Positions 24,220-36,781 of a DNA stretch of 64,000 nt are shown piece by piece. Every line of letters begins with the position of its first letter. The stretch's first letter is position 1. Made by a program: the position numbers and the translations under genes. The notes under the pieces were generated by a model. It had not been told where the DNA came from, did no database searches, and saw nothing but the letters and a program-made list of their open reading frames with translations. The DNA is from Chamaecrista fasciculata (lineage: Eukaryota > Streptophyta > Magnoliopsida > Fabales > Fabaceae), in contig QANZ01000267.1 in the NCBI GenBank assembly GCA_003254925.1, forward strand, positions 1 through 64,000, written 5' to 3'.

Positions 24220-24545
24220 ACTTACTTTTTGGTCCCTAAATTGTTTCCGAGTCAATGATTTAGTTCCTGAATTGTAGGAAAATACGAATGAGTCCCTGAA
24301 TTGTACACCACCGTCAACTTTTTGGTCCCTCAATTGTAGGAAAATACGAATCAGTCCCTGAATTTTACACCACTGTAAACCTTTTGGTCCTTCAATTGTA
24401 AGAAAATACGAATCAGTCGTTGAATTTTACACCACTATCAACCTTTTGGTCCCTGAGTGTGGTGTAAAGATCCACAACGGTTAAAAGTTCAGGGACCAAA
24501 AGGTTGATTGTGGACAATTCAGGAATCAAAAAGTAGGTTTTCTAC
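24220..24545. repeat. Foldback with three ~70 bp internal tandem units
   Basis: The unit gaattgtaggaaaatacgaa ... gtccctgaatt ... acaccac occurs three times (about 24262, 24335, 24400). The ends are inverse: gaaaacttactttttgg versus caaaaagtaggttttctac. No clean target duplication was found. Confidence 0.65.
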
Positions 24546-25780
24546 TCATCTTTCTATTGAAAGTTGAACCTTAATTTTTTTGAATAAAAATAATTTTATT
24601 TATCAAAATATAATAATATATGCGACGGGAGATAGATAGAAGCTGCATCTCTCTCATTGATTTTGATTGTGCAGACAATGTTACTACGTTCTACTCTGCA
24701 ATTCCTTCATCTGTGGCTTCTACCTGAAGGATCCTTCTATTCCTCTATTTTCTTTCGCATATCGAGTTTCCTCTACTCTCAGCCATGCCATATTGATGAA
24801 TGACAATGCGAAACTCCGATTTTCTAAGGTAAATGCGTTAGATTCCGTTACTCACATTCTTACTTAAACTTTTCTCTGGGTTCTATTTTGATTACAATTG
24901 CTCAATTTTAATGGGTTTTCGATTCGCAAAAAAAGGAATTAGATTGAATGATCGATGCTCTGAATCTTACTAGCTGCTTCCCTATGTGTGGATACAAATA
25001 ATCAATGCGGTGGTTATTGTATTTCTGGGAGATTATCCTCGATTCAAACTTGGTGAAATGGTTCAAGCCATTGATAAAAAAAATAACGAAATATGAGCGT
25101 TGAAGATATAGCATTTAGTGTTTTAGCCGATAGAGCATCGAGCTTTTCCATTTTGTTTATGACTTGTGCTGATGTGGTTGTTCTGGAGTTTTACTTGTGG
25201 TGCAGAACATAAGCTATTAACTGTTGATTATGAAACTAATTATAGGTTATTGTAGAAAAAAGCAAAGTATTTTGGTTTAATCATATTCAGAAGTTGAATT
25301 GCAAAAATCGTGAAATTTAGCAATTGGTATTAGGACCAGTATTGGCAAAACATTTTTGGCAGTTAAACAATTGGGTATTAAATACTGATAGCTATAACAT
25401 GTTAGTTAGTTTTTTCTCACTTTTGGAATACTTTGTTATATTCTGAATATTATTAGTTTCTTGAGATCACTAAATTAATAATAGTGGTAAAGGTTATACT
25501 TGATTCATCTCCAGTGGTTATTTGTTATGCTTCTTAAACTGACTAGTGACTGCTATATTTGTTTTATGACCCAATCTCAAATATTAGGTTTTACTGAAAA
25601 ATGTACTAATAATGGATTATATCAGGTGGTAGTCATTTCTTGATTCCATTCATCACGAGTCCTCTCATGGTTGCGGTTGATTCTTCATTTTTTTTAATCT
25701 GTACTGACCACTGAATACTGATGGAGACAACCAAGCTAAAAAATAGCCAAATCAGCTCCGAGTGAGAAAAGTAGATTCCA

Positions 25781-28471
25781 ATGGAAGAACCGAGGGGAAA
25801 TTTTCTGTTCAGTCTACCAGAGTCTTCCCTTAATAATGACAGTGGTCAGAGGTCTATTGTTGATTTGCAGAATCGTGGGTCTGGTTTATCAGGTCTGAAG
25901 AAGCGAGGTCATGGAAGCCGCTCTTGGATAAAAATTGATCAAAATGGGAATTCACAGACAGTGACCCTTGACAAGGCTAGGATCATGAGAGATTGTTCTT
26001 TGCCTTCCAGAGATCTCAGACTATTGGATCCTATGTTCATTTACCCTTCTACCATATTAGGACGGGAAAAGGCTATTGTTGTCAACCTTGAGCAAATCCG
26101 GTGCATAATTACTGCTGATGAGGTTATCTTGATGAATTCACTGGATAACAGTGTTGATCAATACAAGTCAGAATTATGCAATCGACTTCAGAAAGAAAAA
26201 TCTGGTAAGGGGTTTAGCTGTTTCTTGACTGGAATAAATAATTTAGTATTCCAGATGTTCTAAACTTCTGTAGTACTTAGAGGACTTCATGTGGAAAGAT
26301 GTGGAGAAATACATTGACTGTTGTAATGTCTTGTTTTAGGAAGTTAACAATCTTAAAATGGATTTGATACATCTGGTTTATTCTTTAGCTCTTCTAATAT
26401 CTTACTTGAGAACAAACTTTTGTTTATCCTTATAAATTCTGCTGAGTTTTCAGAGGCCTTTTATGGAGGTATATAAGATTGCTCACGTGTCTGGATTTTT
26501 TATACAGATGATCTGCCTTTTGAATTTTGGGCACTGGAGCTGGCTCTGGAATTGACATGCACATCTTTAGATGCTCAGGTATCGATGGACCTGCATCTGT
26601 ATTTGAGCATTTGTTTTTGATAACCTGCTCTTCCGGCTTTGCCGGTATTATTTCTTAACTGACTGCTGATCATGCGCTGCGGGATGTAAAATCATGGGTT
26701 CTAAACTAACAACAATAGTGTTTAAATTTTTGGATCAGTTGTCATTGATACTGAGGTAATAATACTGTGTCTGCTCTTATCCTTAAGTGAAGAAGGTTCT
26801 TGATTTACTAGGTCAATGGCCTCGAAATGGAAATTCATCCAGTGTTAGATGAACTGGCCTCATCCATCAGTAATCTTAATCTAGAACGAGTACGGAGATT
26901 TAAAGGTCACCTCCTTGCTCTGACTCAGCGAGTTCAAAAGGTTCATACAAATATTCTTTCCATGCTGGAGTATAATCCCGCCTTTCTAACACCCCAGCAA
27001 CTAGTAATTTATATTTAATTTTCAGGTCCGTGATGAAATAGAGCAACTCATGGATGATGATGGTGACATGGCTGAGATGTGTCTAACTGAGAAGAAGAAA
27101 AGATCTGATACTAACCCTTTAGGTGACCTTGGTCTTCAAATTCACATGTCTGATAGTGGTAGAGCCATTTCAGAATCAACTCCTCCTTCACCGGAGAGAT
27201 CCATCGGTGGGGTCCAGATGGTGCAAAGGGCTTTCAGCAACCTTGGAAATTTGAGTAAACATGGGAGTCTGACTAGTTCTTCTGATAATGTGGAAAAGAT
27301 TGAGCCATTGGAAATGTTGCTTGAAGCATACTTTGTTGTCATTGATAATACTCTTACCAAGTCACTGTCGGTAAGAGGATTTCCACTTACTCAGATATAG
27401 CTTCTAAGGTTTATTCATGCTGCTCATAAATATTAAGAAATTAATTATAGTTTTGCTATTTATTTCAATAATGGAATACATAAAAGTGAAATTGATGAAC
27501 ATTATCGATGTGCACGAAATATGGCAAAGAAAGATAGATGGATATATGGGTTTATAATGTCAATGAGATGCAAAGTTACAAAAAGCAGGAAAACGAGAGA
27601 AGAAAAGAAGGATAGTTGTTCAAAGAAGTTGAGAGTTAAAAAAAAATGACAAAGAAACGGGAAATATTGAGTTTGGTTGAATAAGAGGTTAATTTAGTGA
27701 TTAGATAAAGGATACTTTTGTTTAGAATTATGTTAAAATGCTTCCTGGGATTTTTTATCAGCTTTTGAAAGTGCTTTCTATAAAAGCCGAAAGACACAGC
27801 TTTTGAAAAAAAAAAAAAAAGAAAAGAACTAAACACACTTTTTAGTTCAAAGTGCCTCTACGGGTAAAAATAGTATCTTTTTTTTTTAATCACAAAAGTC
27901 TATCCAAACAAGCCTAAATTGCAAAATGCTATTGGAAGTGAAAGTCAATTTTTTGGGCACATAGTAGGTGTAAAAATGCTATTCTTCACAAGAGACAAGA
28001 CCATCTAATGATTTGATTATTTAAGAGGCAGTGCTATAAGGAGACTTTGAGAATATTTCCTTTTTTCTGGTGATGCAGCTCAAAGAATATATTGATGACA
28101 CTGAAGACTTCATCAACATAAAATTGGTATGACATGATAGACAATTTCAAAAAATCCTTTTCCGTCTATTCCTTTATTTCTTTCATTTGCTTATTGTGTA
28201 TATAAGAGGTTGTTGACTGTTCAATATCTGTATATTTCAGGGCAATATCCAGAACGAACTAATACAATTTGAATTGCTTCTTACAGCAGCAACATTGGTA
28301 GCTGCAGTATTTGCTACTGTGACAGGAGTTTTTGGAATGAACTTTAAAACCAAAATTTTCGACTATTCATTCGGGTTCGATTGGGTTATGATAATCACGA
28401 GCATTGCTTGTGTGTTTTTGTACTTGTCATTCCTATTCTGTTTTAGGCATAAGAGAGTGCTTCCTGCTTAA
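25781..28471 (+). CDS. MRS2-5: MRS2/CorA-type magnesium transporter, closest to MRS2-5 (MGT3)
   Basis: Six exons join in phase: 25781-26204, 26508-26578, 26812-26940, 27026-27370, 28079-28126, 28241-28471. They encode 415 aa, which is normal for plant MRS2. These proteins form pentameric Mg2+ channels. Visible hallmarks are LKKRGHGSRSWIKID near residue 45, the PSTILGREKAIVVNLEQIRCIIT block, LMDDDGDMAEM, LEMLLEAYFVVID, and LKEYIDDTEDFINIKLGNIQNELIQ leading into TM1. The GMN signature (VFGMNF) follows TM1, then TM2 (WVMIITSIACVFLYLSFLF) and a basic tail RHKRVLPA. N-terminal wording (SSRSW-like, SLPSRDLRLLDP) fits the MRS2-5 branch best. Intron 3 (26941-27025, 85 bp) begins GTTCAT, a weak donor. 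A decayed antisense copy of exon 6 plus 3'UTR lies at 59195-60270. Confidence 0.95.
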
Positions 28472-31218
28472 ACTATATTCTGCTGTGTTTTGGAAAGCCA
28501 AATGCATAGATCTCAGTGATGAGACTTCAAGCTGCAACAGACACATCTACAAGGTTGGTGGTAAATGGCAAAACTGAGAAATTCTTAGGTAGACCAAGCC
28601 TATAAAAAATTTATGGACCAAGCTATTCATAAATTAACATGTAAATCTATTAGAGATGGGCTCCACTAAAAAGTGTGTTTGATTACATCTCTATTAGAGT
28701 TTGGTCTACAATATTTTTGTTAATCAAGCTAGCAACAAATAAACATGTAAACATATTGTAGTTGGGTTCCACTGAAAAGTGTTTGTGATTACTTGTTTAT
28801 TTCTGACTAGCTTGGCCCAAAGATCTTTTTGGGACTAGTTGAGAATTTCTCAACTTGTTGGAATCTTGGCACAGTTGCTGTTGGGCACTTCATAAATTAA
28901 GGTGCTATGGCTATGCAAGAACAATTATCCATTTTGCAGGCCAACTTATCCTTGGACATTCTGAATTCTTGTACTCAACCACAAACTTGTAGGATCAGAT
29001 GTGTTAAGTTTTACAAACCCAGAACTATATTCTTTGGGAGATGCTCTATTTTATTTTGGGGGGAGCCATTGTTAATAAGGCTTGCTACCAGGAATTACAC
29101 ACATTTAAGGAAACTTTTGTAGTAATAGTGTTTTTGTTAGTGCAGATATGGGTTGGAACTAGAAATGAGAGTTGACTTGTTCTTATCAAAGCTTTCAGCA
29201 AAGATATGTATAATTCACTTTACTTGGTGTTTAGATTATGTATATGAAGAAATCTGAGCAAATAATCTCATAATTTCGAGATGATATTATCATATTATGA
29301 TAACAAAAAAAAAAGGAAGATAAATACACCATGTACTTGAGAGGAATCATCAATAAAGTTGAGAAAGAGTATATTTGACCATTCTAGGCAGTTGTAGGGA
29401 ATGGTCCTTACACATATGGATGAATCAACTCTAAATGATCACTTATAAGGATGGCGTTGTGAGACTTAACTTTTCTACTACACCCCTAACTGCTATGTTA
29501 GAAAAGGTAGAAATATTGACAGAATTAAATGATGCATATATTAAGTTTGGGATTGGTCATTTAAAGTGACTTATTATTAAATGTTAGGGATTGCTAAGTT
29601 AAGTCTCAAAATTCCGTTAATTGTGCATAATCAACTTTATCTCAAACTTCCGTTTGTCATGCAATAATTTACAAGCCACTCATTACGAGCAACTGCTGTC
29701 CTATATTGTTCACTTAGTAAGTATGCTGAAGATCATCGTATAAGAATTTCACTGTAACACAATTCCATCCTATCTATCTACGAAACATAAACATAGACCC
29801 CGACACAGACATAAAACATAGACACATCAAATTTTTAAAATTACATGACACGATGCAGTATATATTTAAATAATTAAAAATCCATAAATTTTGTTGCGAA
29901 CTTTAAAAATTACAATATCTATTCACAATATATGTTATATGTGTCATTATTTTCTATTGTTTGTTACGTTAAAGTCACAAAAAATTAATTTTATATTTTG
30001 AAACTTATAAATATGTTTCGTATAGATATTATACGGGTGTTGAACACGGACACATGTCAAACACGATGACACCCTCAAAATAAAATTTCCATACTTCTTA
30101 GATTCCATCTCGGGGGTACTTTTCACTAAATCTGTTAAGTAAAATTATTACGAAAATATCATGCAATAGAGACAAAAATAACCAACCAAAAACCAAATAG
30201 GCAGAGACTAGTGCGATTCAACCGGTCATGAGAACCCAACTAGCAACATTTATTGAAAAGAATGTTGGCATTGCCTGAAAGGCTGACAGTAATATTTATC
30301 AGAGTTAATTAATGAAGAAAAATAATATTTCAAATACTTTTTCAACCAAAAAACCATCAAGTAAAATGGTTCTATATATTTATAATCCAAATATTTCTAC
30401 AAAGGAAAATCAGATGTGTTAACAATGATATGGTTGTACAATTGCTGTTCTAGAATTATTTGCATCATGGAGAACTCTTTATACTGCTACCATGTCAGAA
30501 TCTTTTTGCTATAAGTGCCAGAACTTTCATTTTCCACCTTGGAAAGGCAATCATACAAAGCCATTAGTTGTATGTGAAATAAATAAATCATGAAATATAA
30601 TGATTAAATCAGGAAGTAATAGATAGTGTGTCTGCAACTCTGCATATATTAAGAAAACCACTTGAAGCAAGTTAAAGACGTGATATTAATAAATTCAAGT
30701 CACATTTCATTTAAAGAAAAAAAAATCCTGTATTGATGTCGATTATTTTCCTGGAAATCAAAGACTATCCTCAAAATCAAAATCAAGCCAAGATATAACT
30801 ACCACAAAATATTCAGGCAACATATCTATCAAATAATCTTCCCTTTTTGATTCAGAATTTCAGATATTTTTTCCAGGTTAAATTAAGAGTGAGAAACAAC
30901 TGACTATCTCAAAATAACATTAAATTATTTTCGCAGGTTGGGGGAGTGGGTGAGTAGAGTACTAACTGTCACAAGCTAGTCAAGACTCAACCTAAATATG
31001 TGTTGCCACATGGAAGTAACAATGCATATTGGCTCACAGTTCTAGTTCATAAAGCAACATATTACCAAATATGCAAGCACGAATATGGGGAAGGTATCGA
31101 CATTCGGGAAGAAGCTTTTCTTCCCTTCACTGTATCAGAATAAAGAACCTTCCTAATCCTAACTTTGTTGCCCTCAAATAAATAAAATAACAATGAGGGG
31201 TTGAAAAAAATGTTTACC
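28472..31218. other. MRS2-5 3'UTR and AT-rich spacer
   Basis: About 28472-28720 behaves as transcribed 3' sequence, because it is duplicated together with exon 6 at 59195-60170. Around 29780-30090 phrases like acacggacacatgtc and catagacacatc suggest a decayed MITE. No other gene is seen; the ORF at 28907 has no recognisable product. Confidence 0.5.
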
Positions 31219-32352
31219 TGACTTTGTCATCTACAAAATCCATCTTAGTTCCGATGACATGCATAGTCATATTAGCAAGAAATTTTAAATGAATCACCAT
31301 AAGTTTAAAGGGATTAAAGCATCTTTGTCCTGCTCACTGCAATTTGAAGACACAAGAAAAGGTAAATGCCCAATTGGCATGAAAATTTCAGTGTTATCTA
31401 GGTTCTTAAAAGCATGCATAATCCTTTAATCATTCAGATGACAGAATAATTGTAGCAGGACTACTGTAAAGGCAAATTCCACACTGCATTCTATTTTATC
31501 ATCTCAAATTAGTAGTCCTTCAGATTTTAAGCCAAGTTTTCTTTCTTTCTTAAAAAAATTTATAAACACTGCATCTATCTGCCGCACTACCATACCATAC
31601 ATTGCCTGTTCAGTCTTCAATAAATTTTTTCCTCTTATCCAGGTCAATATGATATATTAAATGCACATGGCTACAAAAAGAGGCGGCGAGCCAGTGCCTC
31701 AGTGACCATCAGAAAATGAAGAATATATTTAACTGAGGAAAACAATCAATAAAGTAGAAAAATAAGGAACATTAAACTCAATAATTTCAGAATGTATTAA
31801 AGATATGATTATTAAGTACCATCTATCATATAGAACCAATCAACTGAAGCTAAAACATTCATGATAAATTGTCTGCCCACCCCTAATTATTAGGCTTCAT
31901 TTTCCATTTCAACAACCAATGGAATCTAAACCAGCAAACTTACTTTGGGTGTCAAATGAAAAGAATTCATGTACGAGGATAATTCTGGATAAAGTCTAAA
32001 TACTCTCACGACTTAACCTTTTGAACCACACATCAAATTTTGGATAGCCAAAAAGCAACATGCCATGAGCCAATCTGAAATTCATACAACAATCATCCAA
32101 GATTAAGAATTCCATAGCAGGAAAATCATGAGACGATAAAGAATTAGAGAGAGTGAGACAGACCGGTATAATTTAGGGTGTACGACATGCCGTTGCAACC
32201 ACAAGCTTTGACTCCAAGCTTCAAGAACAGTCTCTGACGCTGCAGTAGCAAGCGCCTTATTTGTGAGGCAGCAGCTCGGTTAGGGTTACAGCTTGGCATC
32301 GTGCTGCCGTTCCAAGCTTCTCCACCGCAACAGCCATCCTCTTGGAAGCCAT
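31219..32352 (-). pseudogene. Decayed ISCA-like (A-type iron-sulfur scaffold) gene
   Basis: On the minus strand from the ATG at 32352 a first exon reads [25 protein letters not shown], then [20 protein letters not shown] and [16 protein letters not shown], ending near 32156. This is the start of mitochondrial ISCA1-type proteins and includes the first conserved Cys (GCNG). One base is missing between AVTLT and AAASQ (cctaaccga|gctgct), so the frame breaks. A second exon remnant (~31340-31219) preserves MHVIGTKMDFVDDK and a donor-like gtaaac, but the stretch before it is eroded (FLANMT). The last exon with the C-terminal CGCGESF motif was not found. This was probably a functional Fe-S assembly gene copy that has decayed. 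Confidence 0.75.
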
Positions 32353-32618
32353 CAGAAATCCTAAATTAGGAAATTGCCCCTAAATGAATCGACAGTCCTG
32401 TTTTTATACCTTGAATAATTCGGTCATTTCAGAAATGGGAGGGTGTCCCCATTATTTCTAGATTGAACGGATATTGTTTATAGAATTTTCCGAAAGAAGA
32501 CCATGCTAAATTAGTGGCTATTGAAATTACTATAACTTACAAATCATCAGTAACTGTAAAAAAGAATGTTTTCCATGTAAGCATCAAATCCCATCACAAA
32601 CCATGAAGCTTCCAGGCA

Positions 32619-34757
32619 TTACCAGTAATCTCCACAGGAACACAAACCATTGGAGAAATGGTGGAACCTACTGTTATCTCTAACAATAATAATTCTCCCG
32701 GTCACCTTAGATATGTACTTCATCGCAGAATGACAATCAGCACAAACTCTTAAATTCTTCTTCACAATGATTGGCTTCCCCTCTGGCATGCTTATTAGTG
32801 AATAAGCCACAGCAATCCTCTCGCTGTGATAATGAAGGTGCTTCTCCTTCAAAGCATCGTCCATGTCATTCAGAACTAATTCTGTCTGAGGGACATATCC
32901 AGCAAGCTTTATCTGACTAAGAAGATTGTCAAGCTTTTCATATATTTCTTTCTTCTGAGGATGAGACCAGTCTTCAACTCCAAATATGTGGGTTTTATTT
33001 TGGATATCAACCCAGCTATAACCTGGCAATTTCTTCACGTTTCCATCTCTCATCATCTTTCTCAAACTCCTCACGTCTTCCCATCGTCTTTCCTTTGCGT
33101 AAATATTTGAAAGTAAAACATGAGTTGCACTATTTTCAGGTTCAAGCTTCATCAATTTTTCTGCTGCAAGTTTTCCCCTTACCTTATCACCATGGATTTT
33201 ACAAGCCCCAAGAAAAGAACACCATCCAAATGCATTTGGCTCATATGGCATGTTATTTATAAATTCTTCAGCTTCTTCAAGCTTTCCAGCTCGACCAAGA
33301 AGATCAATAACACAACTAAAATGTTCTCCTCTTGGCACTACCCCATAAATCTTGTCCATGGAATAGAAGTAGTTTAATCCCTCCTCTACCATTCCTGAAT
33401 GGCTACATCCTGTTAAAAGACTCACAAATGTTATTGCATTTGGTTTAACCCCTTCGTTGATCATCCGGTTAAAAGTTTCAATGGTATTCCTTCCTAGACC
33501 ATGCTGTGCAAAAGCCCCCAACAATGAATTCCATGCTATACTATTTGGGTTCTCAATCTCATCAAACAATTGGGTTGAGTGATCAAGCAACCCACATTTT
33601 CCATACATATCAACTAGTGTTGAAGCAACATAAGGATCTCTACCAAAGTTAAATTTGACAATTTGGCCATGAAGTTGACTCCCATGTTCTAGTGCTGCTT
33701 GGTTAGCACAAGCCTTAATTAAACTCGAGAAAGTGAATTCATTAGGTTCAATTCCCTGCCTCCGCAAGTTGACAAAAGTACTCAAAGCCATTTCAATTTG
33801 ATTCATCTCAACATATCCATCAATCAGAGCAGTATAAGACACAATATTTCTACAACCTGAAACAACTTGGAATATTTTCAAAGCACTTCCCATGTCTCGA
33901 GACTTTGAATACATATCTGTGAGAGCATTTCCCACAATGGTATCCAATTCAAATCCCAACTTCACAATAGTTGAATGGAGGGACTTCCCAAAAGAGGAAG
34001 ATTTCAGTGCACTACAAGCACTCAAAGTACTACAAAGTACATGCTGATCAATGTAAATATCATCACTTATCATCTTCTTATAAGCTACTAAGGATTCCTC
34101 AAAATCTCCATTTTTAACATAGCCATCAATCATTGAGGTCCACAACACCTCATCTTTAAAAGGCATTTCGTCAAAAACCTTACAAGCATCAGGCATTATC
34201 CCACACTTTGAGTACATATCTGCCAAATTACTACCCACAAATAGTTCGTCGCTAAACCCACATTTCATAGCGAGGCAATGCATCTGCTTCCCTAACTCAA
34301 TTGACCCAAGAGAGACACAAACCCTAAGGACACTTGAAAAGACAAACTGGGTTAGTGCTTCTCCAGTGTTCCTCATTAGAGAAAAGGTATCCAAAGCCTC
34401 TTGAAACTTGGAGTTCTGATAAAACCCAGTAACCATTGCGGTCCAGGAAACGACGTTTCTTTGGGGCATTTTGTCGAACAGTTTGAAGGCGTAACCAAGT
34501 TCTCTACATCTGGAATACATGTTGAGCAAATGATTGGTCAGGAAGGTGCAAAGTGGATACCCACCGCGTATTAGCTGAGCATGCAACTGTTTTCCTTTGT
34601 TTAACTCTTTATTCTGTGCGTAGCTTTGAATAAGGTGTGCCACATCTAAGGTGTCCTTCAGCTTGTGCCTTCCCATTACAGAGCACATTTTCTGACTATT
34701 CATCACGTTAGTCAGTTTCACTTGGACCATCAGGCAACATAATCTGAAATAGTGCAC
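32619..34757 (-). CDS. PPR protein, PLS class with E and DYW domains
   Basis: A single uninterrupted exon encodes 712 aa. About 10-12 pentatricopeptide repeats of the P-L-S type run from about residue 60 to 540 (YSKCG.., MPQRNVVSWTAMVTGF, EPNEFTFSSLI, NSIAWNSLLGAFAQHG). E/E+ motifs and a complete DYW deaminase domain follow. Its zinc/catalytic signature is present: HSE (644-646), CADC (672-675), and the C-terminal CSCGDYW. Such proteins bind organellar RNA and most act in C-to-U editing (family knowledge); the target site cannot be read here. The N-terminus has several Met residues (1, 10, 19, 24, 28) and the true start, hence mitochondrial or plastid targeting, is uncertain. Confidence 0.93.
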   Translation of the reverse strand: MHYFRLCCLMVQVKLTNVMNSQKMCSVMGRHKLKDTLDVAHLIQSYAQNKELNKGKQLHAQLIRGGYPLCTFLTNHLLNMYSRCRELGYAFKLFDKMPQRNVVSWTAMVTGFYQNSKFQEALDTFSLMRNTGEALTQFVFSSVLRVCVSLGSIELGKQMHCLAMKCGFSDELFVGSNLADMYSKCGIMPDACKVFDEMPFKDEVLWTSMIDGYVKNGDFEESLVAYKKMISDDIYIDQHVLCSTLSACSALKSSSFGKSLHSTIVKLGFELDTIVGNALTDMYSKSRDMGSALKIFQVVSGCRNIVSYTALIDGYVEMNQIEMALSTFVNLRRQGIEPNEFTFSSLIKACANQAALEHGSQLHGQIVKFNFGRDPYVASTLVDMYGKCGLLDHSTQLFDEIENPNSIAWNSLLGAFAQHGLGRNTIETFNRMINEGVKPNAITFVSLLTGCSHSGMVEEGLNYFYSMDKIYGVVPRGEHFSCVIDLLGRAGKLEEAEEFINNMPYEPNAFGWCSFLGACKIHGDKVRGKLAAEKLMKLEPENSATHVLLSNIYAKERRWEDVRSLRKMMRDGNVKKLPGYSWVDIQNKTHIFGVEDWSHPQKKEIYEKLDNLLSQIKLAGYVPQTELVLNDMDDALKEKHLHYHSERIAVAYSLISMPEGKPIIVKKNLRVCADCHSAMKYISKVTGRIIIVRDNSRFHHFSNGLCSCGDYW

Positions 34758-35261
34758 AAAGTGGCAAATTGAAAAAATTGATGGTCGCTCATCATTAATA
34801 GTTTAATACCAAAAGTTCTGAGGCTTTATCAGAAAGAGAAAAATGGCTCCAGCTCCAGGAGGCACAAGTCTCATTCATAGGCATAGCAACTCGCGAGAAA
34901 CAACAGTGCAAACGGACAAGTCAAGTACTGAATCTGAATTTTTAACGAGCCCAACTGAAGTTCACAGAAATTTGATTCATTTATGCACCGACTAGATTAT
35001 AGTTCACCACTAACTCTCACTATATTCCACCGTTCCCAACACCACATCCCGTCTTTTTCTATCTCTATGTTATTCCAACAAACGCACTCTCTATTATTCA
35101 AACATATCATCCATATGAATGAAGGTGAACTCAAACAGTCAAAAGGTATACCCAAAATTGAAATACTAAGATACAGAAGAAAAGAGATTAGATAATGTAC
35201 ATCTTGGGAAGTTTGTCCTGACCCAAAGATTTGACGAAACTGAGCAAGAACAGTGACGCCG
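34758..35261. other. Upstream region of the DYW-PPR gene
   Basis: Presumably promoter/5'UTR for the minus-strand PPR gene. A minus-strand ORF from 35299 begins MDPSPSLAPSLFFGVTVLAQ, which looks protein-like for ~33 codons, then a GTACAT donor-like site. It could be a captured exon of an unknown gene. Confidence 0.3.
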
Positions 35262-35510
35262 AAGAATAACGACGGCGCTAGAGAAGGAGAAGGATCCACC
35301 TGTGATTCATGGCGAAAATTGGGGATTTCGGTCTTGCTCGGTTGAAATTTGAACCCCAGTTTGGAATTGAGACTTTGGGGATTGATAAAGATGACAAGAA
35401 GAGAAAGGAAGAGGAGTTAGAGAGTAATGGCGGTGGGTCAGTGGGTGAGGAAGGATGTTCGCCGGAAGGCTTTGTCAGAATAGCCCTATCGGAGACGATA
35501 GAGTCATTTT
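35262..35510 (+). pseudogene. Receptor-like kinase fragment lacking the catalytic loop
   Basis: The plus strand reads EKDPPVIHG, then shifts frame directly into AKIGDFGLARLKFEPQ. In intact kinases of this type the sequence continues HGD(I/L)KPSN.. before the DFG segment, so about 15 codons including the catalytic loop are deleted and the frame is broken. An acidic tail follows (DDKKRKEEELESNGGG). At about 35505 it runs into a dispersed repeat. The DFGLARLK wording suggests the At4g25390/At5g51770-type RLKs, unlike the CrRLK1L pair next door. Confidence 0.65.
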
Positions 35511-35990
35511 GGTCCTATGTATGTACTAATGTTCATTTTAGTTTATTATGTTTCAAAAAGTTTAAATTGATCATAAATGTTTGCAAAATGTTTTATTTTG
35601 ATCCCAACTATTGAATATGACTTGTTTTAAGTTCAAACGTGACGAGTTTAGAGATACGTATTGATCTCCAAGAGTACTTTCTCTATCCAGTTGGGGCCGT
35701 CAACAAACGAGGTTAAATTAGTCCTAAAACTAGACCTCTCGTTTTATGGTCAAACAAGTAAAGTTGATTACATTTTTCTCATTTCAAATTCAAATGCAAT
35801 GAATTCAGAGTTACGAGTTCCTCTTAACAAGTCCTTTAAACTTGAAATGAGAGGTGAGAGAAATAAGACCAAATGCAATTGTTTGGGACCAAAATGAAAA
35901 ATTTTATCAATATTTAAGACCAAAATGAATAATTTTATTAATATTTAGAATCAATTTGAACATTTAGGATCAAAATGAACCTTTGACTAA
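35505..35990. repeat. Dispersed 'ttggtcctatgt' repeat, copy B
   Basis: Parallel to 11520-11890: ttggtcctatgtatg, tgttcatttta, aaatgtttgcaaaatg, gagtttagagatacgtattg, and closing aggatcaaaatgaac. It carries an extra middle portion (35690-35880) that copy A lacks, containing gtcaacaaacgagg and gttgattacattt. Confidence 0.7.
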
Positions 35991-36009
35991 TCAGATTTGT
36001 TTAAAAAGT

Positions 36010-36552
36010 TTGGCAAAAGTATTCATTTCGTCCCTAAACTTTACACCTGTTGTCAATTTCGTCCCCAATTTTTCTTTGCTGTCAATTTCGTCCCCAAACT
36101 TTACTCATGCTGTCAATTTTGTCCCTAATCTTTCACATTTTGGTCAATTGTATCATTTTCTCTTACTTTAGCCAAATATTGACGACAAAATCTATGTGGC
36201 TAACGATATATAATGTAAAATTGATAGAAAAAGAAACTCAAATCCTAACTTAGATTCAAAAACATGATGCAGTTTGTCGTTAATTTATTAAAAGAAGTTA
36301 GTCAAAGGATAAAATTGACGAAAATGTGAAAGATCGGGGACGAAATTGACAGTTGATGTAAAGTTTGGGGACGAAATTGATAACAGAAAAAGATTGGAGA
36401 TGAAATTGACATTTTGTGTAAAGTTTGGGGACGAAGTTGACAGAAAAAAAAGTTTGGAAACGAAATTGGACCGGTATAAAACATTGGTACCGAAATTGGA
36501 CCGGTATAAAGTTTACGGACTAAAATTGACGAAATTAATGCTTTTTTTACCT
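36010..36552. repeat. Foldback array of 'gtccccaaactttac' units
   Basis: The left arm repeats tgtcaatttcgtccccaa (36050-36140). The right arm repeats its complement, gggacgaaattgaca and gtttggggacgaa (36335-36480). The tips are ggcaaaagtattcatttcg and its approximate inverse near 36552. No clear target duplication. It lies close to the 3' end of the kinase gene at 36782. Confidence 0.7.
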
Positions 36553-36781
36553 GGAATGAATAATTGAATTCGAAACTAAATCAACTCATCATGCTGATCG
36601 TAAGTCCTTCCTTTTCTTTGTTTGTTCTATCAAAGAAGGTAAGGTGTATGGAGGACTGATATTTAGTTCTTGGATAAGAAACTAATAATAATGATTTCTC
36701 TCAAAATTCTTGCAGGATCTCGTCGAAAGGATTATTGAGAATGAATGAATTCAAAGAACTTACAAGGGATTTAACACACAA

